Assembly (NCBI GenBank): GCA_947625655.1
Contig: CANQPD010000004.1
Location: forward strand, 62,001-126,000
Direction: 5' to 3'
Source: an uncultured Dysosmobacter sp.
Lineage (GTDB): Bacteria > Bacillota > Clostridia > Oscillospirales > Oscillospiraceae
Length of the DNA stretch: 64,000 nt
Made by a program: the position numbers and the translations under genes. The number at the start of each line of letters is the position of its first letter. Positions within the stretch are counted from its first letter, which is position 1. The notes under the pieces are model-generated. The model was not told where the DNA came from and did no database searches. It saw only the letters and a program-made list of their open reading frames with translations. Shown here one piece after another: positions 41,404-51,053 of the stretch.

Positions 41404-43584
41404 ATGGACCAAAACAACAAGAACAAAAAAAACGGGAATAAGAACAGCGGCAGCTGGCGGGGCGTCGTCCAGCTGGTGTGCTGGGCCCTGGTGCTCACCG
41501 CCGTCATCAGCTACGCCAGCAGCTACATGACCAGCGCTGGCCACTCCTCCTCTTCCGTGGAGCTGGAGTACAGCGATTTCCTGGACATGGTGGAGAGCGG
41601 GCAGGTGTCCTCCGTGGACTTCGACACCGACGAGAGCATCCTCCACATCATTCCCGCCGACGGATACCGCTACGAGACGGACAGCGGCGTCACCTACCTC
41701 AAGCGCACGGATGAAAACGGCGATCCGTACTATTCCGCCACCACGGCGGAGGGCAGCCGGCTCTCTGACGCCCGGCTGGACTTCTTCACCGTTCAGATCG
41801 AGTCCAACGACACCGTCACCGCCTTTCTGACGGAGCACGGCGTCCATGTCAACAAGGACTACCAGCCCCCCACCAGCTTCATCACGCTGCTGCTGATCAA
41901 CCTGCTGCCCTTTGTCATCATCATCCTGGTCTTCTCCCTGTTCATGAACTGGATGGCGAAAAAGGGCGGCATGGGCGGCATCGGCGGCATCGGCGGCGTG
42001 GGCAAGGCCAACGCCAAGGTCTACATGGAAAAGCAGACCGGCGTCACCTTTGCCGATGTTGCCGGCCAGGACGAGGCCAAGGAATCCCTGACGGAGATCA
42101 TCGACTTCCTCCACAACCCCGGCAAATACACGGAGATCGGCGCAAAGCTCCCCAAGGGTGCCCTGCTGGTGGGCCCTCCGGGCACCGGCAAGACGCTGCT
42201 GGCCAAGGCCGTGGCCGGCGAGGCCAACGTGCCCTTCTTCTCCATCTCCGGCTCCGACTTTGTGGAGATGTTCGTGGGCGTGGGCGCATCCCGGGTCCGG
42301 GACCTCTTTAAGGAGGCCAGCAAGGTCGCCCCCTGCATCGTCTTCATCGACGAGATCGACACCATCGGCAAGTCCCGGGACAACCGCATGGGCGGCAACG
42401 ACGAGCGGGAGCAGACCCTCAACCAGCTGCTGGCGGAGATGGACGGCTTCGACCCCACCAAGGGCGTCATCCTGCTGGCCGCCACCAACCGGCCCGAGGT
42501 GCTGGACCAGGCCCTGCTGCGGCCCGGCCGGTTCGACCGCCGCATCACCATTGACCGGCCCAACCTGGCGGGCCGCATCGCCACCCTGCAGGTCCACACC
42601 CGCAACATCAAGCTGGCGGAGGACGTGAACCTGAAAAAGGTGGCTCTCGCCACCGCCGGCTGCGTGGGCGCGGACCTTGCCAACCTGGTGAACGAAGCCG
42701 CCCTGCGGGCCGTCCGCAAGGGCCGCAGGCTGGTGACCCAGGAGGATCTGCTGGCCGCCTTCGAGCTGGTCATCGCCGGCACGGAGAAAAAGGGCAGCGT
42801 CCTGACGGAATTTGAGAAAAAGCTGGTGGCCTACCACGAAGTCGGCCACGCCATGGTGGCCTACAAGCAGAAAAACACCGAGCCGGTGCAGAAGATCACC
42901 ATTGTCCCCCACACCCAGGGCTCCCTGGGCTACACCCTGCTGATGCCCGAGGAGGACAAGACGGAGCTGCGGACAAAGGACGAGCTGATGGCCAAGATCG
43001 CCGTCTCCATGGGTGGCCGCGCCGCCGAGGAGGTGGTGATGCACACCATGACCAACGGCGCCAGCCAGGACATCCAGGACGCCACCAACGTGGCGCGGAA
43101 CATGGTGGCCATGTTCGGCATGAGCGACGAGTTCGGCATGATGGCCCTGGCCTCCCGGCGGAACCAGTACCTGGACGGCGGCTACGGCATGGACTGCGCC
43201 CAGGATACCGCCGCCCGGATGGACAAGGCGGTGAAGGAGATCCTGGACGACTGCTACCGCCAGGCCGTGGAGACCATCCGGGAAAACCGGGAGGACATGG
43301 ACAAGGTGGTGGCCTATCTGCTGGAAAAGGAGACCATCACCGGCGCGGAGATGGTGGCCATCATCGAGGGCCGGGATCCGGAGCTGGTGGAGAATCCCTA
43401 CGCCTCCACCCGGCCGGCGGAGAAGGGCTTCCGCCCCTCCGTGCCGGAGACCATTGAGCCCGCGGCCAAAAAGGTCCATATGATCTCCCAGAAGATCGAG
43501 GCCCCGGAGGAACCGGCGGAGGAGCCCTCCGCCGAAGCGGAATCTCCCAAGGAGGAGCCGCCTCAGGACGAGGCCCCGCAATAA
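41404..43584 (+). CDS. ftsH: ATP-dependent zinc metalloprotease FtsH
   Basis: The 726-residue AAA+ protease has two N-terminal membrane helices (residues ~20-38 and ~158-178) flanking a periplasmic-type domain. Its AAA module has Walker [19 protein letters not shown], Walker [21 protein letters not shown] and the second region of homology [19 protein letters not shown]. The metalloprotease site is [12 protein letters not shown] (HExGH). FtsH degrades membrane and regulatory proteins. A C-terminal acidic, Glu/Pro-rich tail of about 60 residues is unusual in composition but common in Clostridia. The gene has its own promoter and terminator. Confidence 0.98.
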   Translation: MDQNNKNKKNGNKNSGSWRGVVQLVCWALVLTAVISYASSYMTSAGHSSSSVELEYSDFLDMVESGQVSSVDFDTDESILHIIPADGYRYETDSGVTYLKRTDENGDPYYSATTAEGSRLSDARLDFFTVQIESNDTVTAFLTEHGVHVNKDYQPPTSFITLLLINLLPFVIIILVFSLFMNWMAKKGGMGGIGGIGGVGKANAKVYMEKQTGVTFADVAGQDEAKESLTEIIDFLHNPGKYTEIGAKLPKGALLVGPPGTGKTLLAKAVAGEANVPFFSISGSDFVEMFVGVGASRVRDLFKEASKVAPCIVFIDEIDTIGKSRDNRMGGNDEREQTLNQLLAEMDGFDPTKGVILLAATNRPEVLDQALLRPGRFDRRITIDRPNLAGRIATLQVHTRNIKLAEDVNLKKVALATAGCVGADLANLVNEAALRAVRKGRRLVTQEDLLAAFELVIAGTEKKGSVLTEFEKKLVAYHEVGHAMVAYKQKNTEPVQKITIVPHTQGSLGYTLLMPEEDKTELRTKDELMAKIAVSMGGRAAEEVVMHTMTNGASQDIQDATNVARNMVAMFGMSDEFGMMALASRRNQYLDGGYGMDCAQDTAARMDKAVKEILDDCYRQAVETIRENREDMDKVVAYLLEKETITGAEMVAIIEGRDPELVENPYASTRPAEKGFRPSVPETIEPAAKKVHMISQKIEAPEEPAEEPSAEAESPKEEPPQDEAPQ

Positions 43585-43600
43585 ACGCAAAAGCGCTGTA

Positions 43601-43632
43601 AAAAAGCCCCCGGCCATGCCGGGGGCTTTTTT
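43601..43632. terminator. Bidirectional terminator between ftsH and the MATE gene
   Basis: AAAAAAGCCCCCGGC and GCCGGGGGCTTTTTT pair around a 3-nt loop. Both convergent genes (ends 43584 and 43632) use it. Confidence 0.92.
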
Positions 43633-44987
43633 CACTGCAGATGGGTCTCCCGCCGGAAGGCCCGCAGGAAATAGGCGATCTCCGCCGCGGCGGTGATGCT
43701 CCAGGAGAACACATACAGCAGATACAGCGACGTGATGGTGTGGAAATAGGCGAACACGGTGTACACCCAGACGATACGGAACACACAGGACCCCAGCACC
43801 ACGATGACCATGGGCCCCAGGCTCTTCCCCAGCCCCCGGCTGGCGGCGATGGTGCAGTCCATAAAGGCCGACACGCAGTAGGAGACGCTCATGATGGCCA
43901 GCCGCTTCATGCCCGCCTCCACCACGGCGGCCCGGGCGGTGAACAATGACAGAAACAGCGGCCCGCAGGCAAACAGCGCCAGCCCCATCACAAGGCCGAT
44001 GCCAAAGGAGTACCCCATGCTGATGAGATAGCTCCTCCAGACCCGCTCCCGCTTTCCCGCGCCGTAGTTCTGGCCGATGAAGCTGCTGCACGCCGTGTAA
44101 AACGCCGCCATCACGTCATAGACCAGGCTGTCCGCGTTGGCCGCGGCGGCGTTGCCCTCCACCATGGTGGCGCTGAAGGAGTTGACGCCGCTCTGGATGA
44201 ACAGGTTTGCCAGGGCGAAAATGCCGTGCTGCAATGCCGAGGGGATGCCGATGCTCAAAATCACCCTGCTGCGGCAGCGGTACAGCCGCAGCTCCCGCCG
44301 CCGCAGGCCGTAGATCTCACTGCCCCGGCGGAACAGCGCCCCCAGGATCAGGGCCGCGGAGAGGTATTGGGACAGGATGCTGGCCAGAGCCACCCCCGCC
44401 ACGTTCAGATCGCACACAATGACGAAAAACAGGTTCAGCGCCACGTTCAGCACCCCCGCCGCGGACAGATACCGCAGGGGCCGCTGGGTGTCGCCGATGG
44501 CGCTGAACACCGCGTTGCCGAAGTTGTAGATGCCCAGGGCCGGCATCCCCAGTGCGTAGATGCGCAGATACAGCGCCGCGCCGTCGATCAGCTCGTCCTT
44601 GGTCCGCAGCAGCTCCAGAATGGGCCGTGCGAAAATGACGCCCACCGCCAGCAGCAGCAATCCCGCCAGGGCGCAGATCAGCGCCGCGGCGTGGACGGTC
44701 TCCGCCAGCTCCCGTTTGGCCTTAGCGCCGAAGTGGAGGGCCGTCAGCACATTGACGCCGCTGGAAAGGCCGATGAGCAGCCCCGTGAACAGCGACACCA
44801 GGATGGTGGTGGACCCCACGGACCCCAGGGCCCCGGGCTGGCCGAACCGCCCCACCACGGCCACGTCCGCCATGTTGAACAAGACCTGCAATAGATTGGA
44901 CAGGATCAGCGGGATGCTGAACAGCGCGATCTGCTTTGCCAGCGGCCCCTGGGTCAGATCCTGCTTCCCCTGCTTCATAACTGCCAT
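43632..44987 (-). CDS. MATE-family efflux transporter
   Basis: The 451-residue protein has twelve predicted membrane helices and the MATE N-terminal pattern LTQGPLAKQIALFSIPLILS, LLQVLFNMADVAVVGRFGQP and GALGSVGSTTILVSLFTGLL. The second half repeats the layout (ADSLVYDVMAAFYTACSSFI, GQNYGAGKRERVWRSYLISM). It is a probable sodium- or proton-coupled drug/metabolite exporter; the substrate is unknown. It is transcribed alone on the minus strand from 44987. Confidence 0.93.
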   Translation of the reverse strand: MAVMKQGKQDLTQGPLAKQIALFSIPLILSNLLQVLFNMADVAVVGRFGQPGALGSVGSTTILVSLFTGLLIGLSSGVNVLTALHFGAKAKRELAETVHAAALICALAGLLLLAVGVIFARPILELLRTKDELIDGAALYLRIYALGMPALGIYNFGNAVFSAIGDTQRPLRYLSAAGVLNVALNLFFVIVCDLNVAGVALASILSQYLSAALILGALFRRGSEIYGLRRRELRLYRCRSRVILSIGIPSALQHGIFALANLFIQSGVNSFSATMVEGNAAAANADSLVYDVMAAFYTACSSFIGQNYGAGKRERVWRSYLISMGYSFGIGLVMGLALFACGPLFLSLFTARAAVVEAGMKRLAIMSVSYCVSAFMDCTIAASRGLGKSLGPMVIVVLGSCVFRIVWVYTVFAYFHTITSLYLLYVFSWSITAAAEIAYFLRAFRRETHLQ

Positions 44988-45188
44988 GACTGTTTCCCTC
45001 TGTCTCTTTGATTTCCCCCGGCCGCCCTTTTGCCGGCGGCCGTCCCCCAGTGTAACACGGGCGGCGGCTTTGTCAAGGCTTTTTCGCCCCTGCTAACCGC
45101 CGGTTGACAAAAAGAAAGCCCCCGGTTGGTGGAAACCGGGGCGTGTTTCTGGTATACTGGCCCTGAAAACAGGAAAGGAGCGCCGCCC

Positions 45189-46469
45189 ATGACCATCGGC
45201 CAGCGCATCGCGCAGAAACGGAAGGAGCAGGGCCTCTCCCAGGAGGCCCTGGGGGACCGGCTGGGGATCTCCCGCCAGTCCATCTATAAGTGGGAGTCCG
45301 ACGCCGCCCTGCCGGAGATTGAAAAGCTCGTGTCCCTCAGCCGCCTGTTCGGCGTGTCCGTGGGCTGGCTGCTGGGGGTGGAGGAAGACGCCCCGCCGGA
45401 AACCGCCGCCCCGGAAGAGGCCGCCCCGGAGCGGGGCGGCGAGCTGACGGAGGCACAGCTGCAAATGGTGGAGGAGATTGCGGGCCGCTATATCGCCGCC
45501 CAGCCCCCGCCGAAAAAGTCCGCCTGGGACAAGTGGTCCGTCCGCATCCTCTTCGCCATGTGCGGCGCCATGCTGGGCATTCTGGTGGGCATCAGCGGCA
45601 GCGTGAAGCGGCTGGACGGCAAGTACGATTCCCTGCAAAGCTACGTCAGCAGCGTCACTGACTCCGTCAACAATCGGATCGATGGCGTCTCCCAGCAGGT
45701 GGAGAGCGTTTGGAAGGCCCAGAACGACCTGACCGCGGATTATGGTGTGGAGATCATCAGCACGAATTACAAGGAAAGCCGCATTCTTTTTGATGTCTAT
45801 GCCGTCCCCAAAACCTATGTGGAGGACATGAAGATCCGCTTTTACAGCGACAACGGCGCCGGCGGAAGAAACAGCGTGGAGGGCGTGCCCCTGGGCACGA
45901 AATTTTCCGCCACCGTGGTCTCCGCGCTGACGGACGACATTACGATCTCCGCGGAGTTCCTCTACCCCGACGGCACCCGCCAGACCCAGGTGCTGGACGC
46001 CTACGAGGGGCTGTACAGCGAGAGCCTGCCCTATGTGGATGTCACCCATGATAACCTGAGCACTGACGCCCTGGCCGAGCCCTGTCTTTTCACCATCCCG
46101 GCCCCGAACCAGTCCCCTGTCCGGTATATCGGGATCACCCGGGTGGAGACCGGCGGCGCCGCCATCCGGGAACTGCGGGTGGGCCTGTTCAAGAATCAGA
46201 AATTGGTGGCCTGGGCACAGCCCTGTGAAAAACCGGAGGATTTCCTGGGCAAATGGGACTATGAGTTTTATTCCCTGCCGAACCTTCAGGAGCGGCTTGC
46301 TCCCGGCGATACGCTCTGTTTTGCCGCGGTGCTGACTGACGAATATGACCGTGTCACCATCTGCCCGGGATTTCTCTGCACGTTGGACGAATCGGGAGAG
46401 ACCCTCCTTCACCAGGCGACCGGTTTTTCACCATCCACCTGCGGCCCCGAGGGCTGGCAGTTCGAGTGA
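45189..46469 (+). CDS. XRE-family regulator with membrane anchor and extracytoplasmic domain
   Basis: The 426-residue protein has an N-terminal HTH (IGQRIAQKRKEQGLSQEALG, DRLGISRQSIYKWESDAALP), a linker rich in Ala/Glu/Pro, a transmembrane segment near residues 118-140 (WSVRILFAMCGAMLGILVGI), a coiled-coil-like stretch (LDGKYDSLQSYVSSVTDSVN) and a beta-rich C-terminal domain with no known family. It may sense an extracellular signal and control transcription directly. The ATG at 45189 has an AAAGGAGCG site. Confidence 0.78.
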   Translation: MTIGQRIAQKRKEQGLSQEALGDRLGISRQSIYKWESDAALPEIEKLVSLSRLFGVSVGWLLGVEEDAPPETAAPEEAAPERGGELTEAQLQMVEEIAGRYIAAQPPPKKSAWDKWSVRILFAMCGAMLGILVGISGSVKRLDGKYDSLQSYVSSVTDSVNNRIDGVSQQVESVWKAQNDLTADYGVEIISTNYKESRILFDVYAVPKTYVEDMKIRFYSDNGAGGRNSVEGVPLGTKFSATVVSALTDDITISAEFLYPDGTRQTQVLDAYEGLYSESLPYVDVTHDNLSTDALAEPCLFTIPAPNQSPVRYIGITRVETGGAAIRELRVGLFKNQKLVAWAQPCEKPEDFLGKWDYEFYSLPNLQERLAPGDTLCFAAVLTDEYDRVTICPGFLCTLDESGETLLHQATGFSPSTCGPEGWQFE

Positions 46470-46472
46470 CAA

Positions 46473-46506
46473 AAGCGCCCGGACCTTTTCAGGTCCGGGC
46501 GCTTCT
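46473..46506. terminator. Bidirectional terminator
   Basis: GCGCCCGGACC / GGTCCGGGCGC around TTTTCA. On the minus strand TTTT follows; on the plus strand CTTCTTCG follows. It ends the XRE gene and lies beyond the ABC exporter genes. Confidence 0.75.
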
Positions 46507-46568
46507 TCGTCCTGATCGGCGGGGATGCGGGCCGCACTGCCCGCACCGGCCCGGACTTTCAACATCTC

Positions 46569-48461
46569 TCAGGCCAGTTCCGCCTGACCGGTATACAGCT
46601 GATAATACCTTCCGTGCTGTTCGATCAGGTCGTCGTGGTCGCCCCGCTCGATGATCTCGCCCTGCTCCAGCACCATGATGGCCTTGGCATTGCGGACGGT
46701 GGAGAGCCGGTGGGCGATGACGAACACGGTGCGGCCCGCCATCAGCCGGTCCATGCCCCGTTCGATGATCTTCTCCGTCCGGGTGTCGATGGAGCTGGTG
46801 GCCTCATCCAAAATCAGCACCGGCGGGTTGGCGCAGGCGGCCCGGGCGATGTTCAAAAGCTGCCGCTCGCCCTGGCTCAGGTTGCCGCCGTCGCCGGAGA
46901 GCACCGTCTGATACCCCTTGGGCAGATGCCGGATAAAGGTGTCCGCCCCCGCCAGCTTGGCGGCGGCCTCCACCTCCTCGTCGGTGGCGTCCAGGCGGCC
47001 ATAGCGGATGTTGTCCGCCACGGTGCCGGTGAACAGGTGGGTGTCCTGCAGCACCACGCCCAGGGAGCGCCGCAGGGAGTCCTTTTCGATATCCCGCACG
47101 TCGATGCCGTCGTAGGTGATGGCGCCGCTCTGGATCTCATAGAAGCGGTTGATGAGGCTGGTGATGGTGGTCTTGCCCGCGCCGGTGGAGCCGACGAAGG
47201 CGATCTTCTGCCCGGGCTTTGCGAACAGGGAGATGTCGTGGAGGATGATCTTCCGGTCGTCATAGCCGAACACCACATGGTCGAACCGCACGTCGCCCCG
47301 CAGGGGCACCAGCTCGCCGTCCGGCTTCTTCCAGGCCCAGGCGCCGGTGTCATACGACGCCTCCGCCAGCCTGCCGTCCCGGCTCTCCGTGACCCGCGTC
47401 AGGGTCACCTTGCCCGCGTCGGTCTCCGGCTGGGTCTCCATCACCTCGAACACCCGCTCCGCGCCGGCCACGGCGGAGAGGATGGTGTTCACCTGCTGGG
47501 AGATCTGGGTGATGGGCTGGCTGACCTGCCGGGTGTACTGCAAAAACGCCGCCAGGCCGCCCAGGTCGCCGCTGCGGATGGCCAGCAGTCCGCCCACGCA
47601 GCAGGTGATGGCATAGTTGATATAGCTGAGGTTGCCCATGGCGGGCATCATCATGCCGCTGTAGATCTGGGCCCGGGTGCCCGCCTGACGGTAGGCCTCG
47701 TTCAGTCCGTAAAAACCCTCCTTGGCGGCGCGCTCGTGGTTGAAGACCTTGATGACCTTCTGGCCCTCGATCATCTCCTCGATATAGCCGTTGACCTCGC
47801 CCACGGCCCGCTGCTGGGCGGCGAAATACCGCCGGCTGCGGCTGCCGATGACCTTGACCACGCACAGCATCACCGCCAGCATGACAAAGGTGATGAGGCT
47901 CAGGGTGGGACTCAGCACGATCATCATGGCAATGGTGCCCAAAAAGTTCAGTGAACAGGAGATCAGGCTGGCAAAGCTGTTGTTCAGCGCCTCGGACACC
48001 GTCTCGATATCGTTGGTGTAGCGGCTCATCAGCTCGCCGTGGGTGTGGGTGTCAAAGTATTTCAGGGGCAGCTTCTGCATGTGGGCAAACAGATCCTCCC
48101 GGATCCGGGCCACGGTGTTCTGGGACACGTGGACCATGATGCGGGCGTAGCCGAAGGAACACAGCGCGCCGGTGACATACACCGCCGCCATGACGCACAG
48201 CATCCGGACAAGGCCCGGGAAGTCTCCGGGCAGGATATAGTCGTTGATCAGGGGCTTGATGAGGTAGGAGCCGCCCACGGTACAGGCGGAGCTGATGGCC
48301 AGCAGCACGACCACCACCGCCAGATGGGCCCTGTACCGGCCCAGATAGCGCATCAGCTTCCCCAGGGTGCCCCGCATGTTCTTCGGCTTGCGGTAGCCGC
48401 CCTTGGGGCCGCCGCCGGGGCCGCCGGGGCCCGCGGGACGCGCGTTCTTGTTCTCAGCCAC
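46569..48461 (-). CDS. ABC exporter subunit with canonical ATP site (ATP-binding/permease)
   Basis: The 630-residue half-transporter has six membrane helices (residues ~40-340) and an ATPase domain: Walker A GSTGAGKTTITS, signature LSQGERQLLNIARA, Walker B VLILDEATSSIDTRT and the H-loop VIAHRLSTV. The Walker B-following residue is the canonical Glu (LDEATS). The start is GTG, overlapping the upstream subunit by 8 bp (GTGGCTGA). With the 587-residue partner it forms a heterodimeric multidrug exporter of the BmrCD/PatAB type. The Gly-rich N-terminus (GPGGPGGGPKGGYRKPKNMR) is unusual. Confidence 0.93.
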   Translation of the reverse strand: MAENKNARPAGPGGPGGGPKGGYRKPKNMRGTLGKLMRYLGRYRAHLAVVVVLLAISSACTVGGSYLIKPLINDYILPGDFPGLVRMLCVMAAVYVTGALCSFGYARIMVHVSQNTVARIREDLFAHMQKLPLKYFDTHTHGELMSRYTNDIETVSEALNNSFASLISCSLNFLGTIAMMIVLSPTLSLITFVMLAVMLCVVKVIGSRSRRYFAAQQRAVGEVNGYIEEMIEGQKVIKVFNHERAAKEGFYGLNEAYRQAGTRAQIYSGMMMPAMGNLSYINYAITCCVGGLLAIRSGDLGGLAAFLQYTRQVSQPITQISQQVNTILSAVAGAERVFEVMETQPETDAGKVTLTRVTESRDGRLAEASYDTGAWAWKKPDGELVPLRGDVRFDHVVFGYDDRKIILHDISLFAKPGQKIAFVGSTGAGKTTITSLINRFYEIQSGAITYDGIDVRDIEKDSLRRSLGVVLQDTHLFTGTVADNIRYGRLDATDEEVEAAAKLAGADTFIRHLPKGYQTVLSGDGGNLSQGERQLLNIARAACANPPVLILDEATSSIDTRTEKIIERGMDRLMAGRTVFVIAHRLSTVRNAKAIMVLEQGEIIERGDHDDLIEQHGRYYQLYTGQAELA

Positions 48462-50217
48462 CGATGCTCACTCCTTCCTGCTGGGACTGGTATACCTCGC
48501 GGTAAATGTCACAGTTCTTCATCAATTCCTCGTGGGTGCCCTGGGCCGCGATGCGGCCGCCGTCCATCACCAGGATCAGATCCGCCTCGCAGACGGAGGT
48601 CACCCGCTGGGCAATGATGATCTTGGTGGTGTCCTTCAGCTCATTGGCAAAGGCGCTGCGGATCTTGGCGTCCGTGGCGGTGTCCACCGCGCTGGTGGAG
48701 TCGTCCAGGATCAGCACCCTGGGCTTCTTCAAAATGGCCCGGGCGATGCACAGCCGCTGCTTCTGCCCGCCGGAGACGTTGACGCCCCCCTGGCCCAGGT
48801 CGGTGTCCAGGCCGTCGGGCATCCGCTCCAGAAACTCGTCGGCGCAGGCGGCGCGGCAGGCCGCCCAAAGCTCCTCCTCCGTGGCGTCAGGGTCGCCCCA
48901 GAGCAGGTTCTCCCGGATGGTGCCGGAGAACAGGGTGTTTTTCTGCAAAACCACGCTGACCGCGTCCCGCAGGTGCTCCATGGTGTAGGCCTGCACCGGC
49001 CGTCCCCCCACGGAGACCGTCCCCTCGTCCGCCTCATACAGCCGGGGGATCAGGGACACCAGGGTGGTTTTGGCGCTGCCGGTGCCGCCCAGGATGCCCA
49101 CCGTCTGGCCGGAGCGGATGTGGAGATCCACGTCCCGCAGGATCCACTCCGGGCTGGCGGGGTCATATTTGAAGGACACATGGTCGAAGTCGATGCTGCC
49201 GTCCTTCACCGCGGCGGGAGTGCGGACGCCGTTTTCGTCCACATCGGTCTCCGCCGCGCCGTCGGTGATGGCGGGCGTCTCCTCCAGCACCTCCACGATG
49301 CGCCTGGCGCAGGCCACGGACCGGGTCAGCATCATGAAGATCATGGACACCATCATCAGCGACATCATGATCTGGGTGATATAGGTGAAGTAGGTGATGA
49401 GCTTTCCGGCCTCCAGCGTCCCGGCGTAGACCATTTTGCCGCCGAACCACATGACGGCGATGATGGTGCCGTAGACAATCAGCATCATGATGGGCATGTT
49501 GATGACCACGGTGCCGAAGGCCCGCTCCGAGGTGCCCTTCAAGTCCCGGTTGCGCTTTGCGAACTTCTGCTCCTCATGCTCCTCCCGCACAAAGGATTTC
49601 ACCACCCGGATGCCCGCCAGATCCTCCTGCACCACCAGGTTCAGCGCGTCGGTCTTCTCCTGGAGGGTGCGGAACAGGGGGCTGACCCGGGTCAGGATCA
49701 CCGCCACCACCACGATCAGCAGCGGCAGGGCCACCAGAAACACGTTGCTCAGCTGGCGGCTGATGCGGACGGACAGCACCAGGGCGGACACCAGCATCAC
49801 CGGCGAGCGCACCAGCAGCCGCATCCCCATCATCAGGGACATCTGCATGTTGTTCACGTCGTTGGTCAGCCGGGTCACCAGGGACGCGGTGGAAAACTTT
49901 TCGATATTGGAAAAGGCGTACTCCTGGATGTGGTCATACTCCGCCCGCCGCAGATTGGCGCCGAAGCCCTGGCCGGCCACGGAGGAGCAGACGGCCCCCC
50001 CAATGCCGAAGCACAGGGACACCATCGCCATGACCACCATCAACCCGCCCTTTTGCAGGATATAGCCCTGGTCGCCGCCGGCGATGCCGATATCCACGAT
50101 ATCGCTCATCACCAGCGGGATCAGCAGCTCAAAAACGGCCTCCAGGGCGCTGCACGCCACGCCGAGGGCGATCCATCCGGCGTAAGGCCGCATGTGAGGC
50201 CAAAGTTTTTTCATCAT
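48454..50217 (-). CDS. ABC exporter subunit with degenerate ATP site (ATP-binding/permease)
   Basis: The 587-residue half-transporter has six membrane helices and an ATPase domain: Walker A GGTGSAKTTLVS, signature VSGGQKQRLCIARA and Walker B VLILDDSTSAVDTATD. Asp replaces the catalytic Glu (LDDSTS), and the H-loop is a Q (IIAQRVTSV). This marks the non-catalytic partner in heterodimeric exporters. It overlaps the MarR gene stop (ATGA). The operon order is marR, this gene, then the 630-residue subunit. Confidence 0.93.
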   Translation of the reverse strand: MMKKLWPHMRPYAGWIALGVACSALEAVFELLIPLVMSDIVDIGIAGGDQGYILQKGGLMVVMAMVSLCFGIGGAVCSSVAGQGFGANLRRAEYDHIQEYAFSNIEKFSTASLVTRLTNDVNNMQMSLMMGMRLLVRSPVMLVSALVLSVRISRQLSNVFLVALPLLIVVVAVILTRVSPLFRTLQEKTDALNLVVQEDLAGIRVVKSFVREEHEEQKFAKRNRDLKGTSERAFGTVVINMPIMMLIVYGTIIAVMWFGGKMVYAGTLEAGKLITYFTYITQIMMSLMMVSMIFMMLTRSVACARRIVEVLEETPAITDGAAETDVDENGVRTPAAVKDGSIDFDHVSFKYDPASPEWILRDVDLHIRSGQTVGILGGTGSAKTTLVSLIPRLYEADEGTVSVGGRPVQAYTMEHLRDAVSVVLQKNTLFSGTIRENLLWGDPDATEEELWAACRAACADEFLERMPDGLDTDLGQGGVNVSGGQKQRLCIARAILKKPRVLILDDSTSAVDTATDAKIRSAFANELKDTTKIIIAQRVTSVCEADLILVMDGGRIAAQGTHEELMKNCDIYREVYQSQQEGVSIGG

Positions 50218-50651
50218 AGCTTGCGATCCTCCTCGAGATTTTGTATGGTGCGTTCCAGAAATGACTGGAACAGCTGGGTCTCCTCCGGGGAAAAGCCCCG
50301 GAGGATGGTGTTTTCAACATCCAGATACACCTGCTGGAACAGCTCTTTCTGCTCCCGCCCCTTTTCAGTCAGCGTGATCAGACGCCGCCGGGCGTCGCTG
50401 CCGCTGACGGAGCGGGTCACAAAGCCCCGATCTTCCAAACGGTCCAGAATACCGTTGGCCGTGGAGGGCTTCACCCGCAGAAAGCGCGTGACCTCGCACT
50501 GGGGCGCCTGCCCGTTATGGCTATTGAGATACAGCAGGATGCGGGTCTGGGCTGGGGTAATATCCCGGCCGGACAGCCGCGCGTCCATACGCTCCTTGGA
50601 CAGATGGGCACAGCGCCCCAGGGTGGGGCCGAATGCGTGGAAATGGTCCAT
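50214..50651 (-). CDS. MarR-family transcriptional regulator
   Basis: The 145-residue winged-helix protein contains LSGRDITPAQTRILLYLNSH, QCEVTRFLRVKPSTANGILD, RLEDRGFVTRSVSGSDARRR and LITLTEKGREQKELF, the order of MarR proteins. It is the first gene of the exporter operon, with 4-bp overlap. Upstream lie two palindromes over the promoter region, so it probably represses its own operon. Confidence 0.92.
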   Translation of the reverse strand: MDHFHAFGPTLGRCAHLSKERMDARLSGRDITPAQTRILLYLNSHNGQAPQCEVTRFLRVKPSTANGILDRLEDRGFVTRSVSGSDARRRLITLTEKGREQKELFQQVYLDVENTILRGFSPEETQLFQSFLERTIQNLEEDRKL

Positions 50652-50671
50652 ATACGGACCTCCTCCCCCAA

Positions 50672-50732
50672 AATATTTAGCTCGCTAAATATTAGCATGC
50701 TAAATACTAGCACAGTTCCTCCTGTGTGTCAA
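50672..50732 (-). promoter_or_regulatory. marR promoter and palindromic operators
   Basis: TTGACA (50727-50732), 17-bp spacer, TAGTAT (50704-50709). A 22-bp palindrome AATATTTAGC-TC-GCTAAATATT lies at 50672-50693, and TTAGCATGCTAA at 50692-50703, between -10 and the start codon. These are typical MarR operator positions. Confidence 0.85.
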
Positions 50733-50827
50733 TATAGGAAACTATGCTATTTTTTGAACGTTTTATGAACAAAAACCGATAAAATCCGCAGTTTTGTAAA
50801 CAAATTGTGAAGGTTCCCCCAAAGCCG

Positions 50828-50856
50828 TTGACATTCCCCAAATCGCCCGGTATGAT
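50828..50856 (+). promoter_or_regulatory. Strong promoter of the candidate small RNA
   Basis: Perfect TTGACA (50828-50833), 17-bp spacer and TATGAT (50851-50856). No gene starts within the next 100 bp; a terminator follows. Confidence 0.85.
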
Positions 50857-50862
50857 AGACCC

Positions 50863-50965
50863 ATCAAGCGGGAAGCTTGATCGACACACACCATTTTTCC
50901 CTCTCCTTTCTCTATATCAACAGGAACGCGGGCGGCCCGAAAGGCCGCCCGCGTTCCTGTTTTTT
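50863..50965 (+). ncRNA. Candidate small RNA with anti-Shine-Dalgarno-like stretch
   Basis: The unit is bounded by the promoter above and a terminator with a perfect 17-bp stem (50921-50959) and TTTTTT. It would give an RNA of about 103 nt. It starts with the hairpin ATCAAGC-GGGAA-GCTTGAT (50863-50881). A single-stranded stretch at 50891-50913 is pyrimidine-rich (TTTTTCCCTCTCCTTTCTC) and complementary to GGAGAGGG-type ribosome binding sites. No start codon with an RBS and open frame is present. It resembles regulatory RNAs with C/U-rich seeds in design, not in sequence. Confidence 0.65.
50921..50965 (+). terminator. Terminator of the candidate small RNA
   Basis: A perfect 17-bp stem (50921-50937 with 50943-50959, loop CGAAA) is followed by TTTTTT. 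Confidence 0.95.
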
Positions 50966-51001
50966 CTACTCTTGAATTTATCGAAAAACAATAAAAAATC
51001 A

Positions 51002-51030
51002 TTGACTTTCAATAATATTCGTGGTAGGAT
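51002..51030 (+). promoter_or_regulatory. Promoter of the DUF2975-XRE operon
   Basis: TTGACT (51002-51007), 17-bp spacer, TAGGAT (51025-51030); the DUF2975 ATG is at 51054. Confidence 0.7.
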
Positions 51031-51053
51031 ACCAGCAAAAGGAGGAGATGCCC

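Noticed and set aside
41293..44091. A 932-residue minus-strand frame covering ftsH
   Set aside because: It spans both ftsH and part of the MATE gene and shows only low-complexity sequence; codon structure belongs to ftsH.
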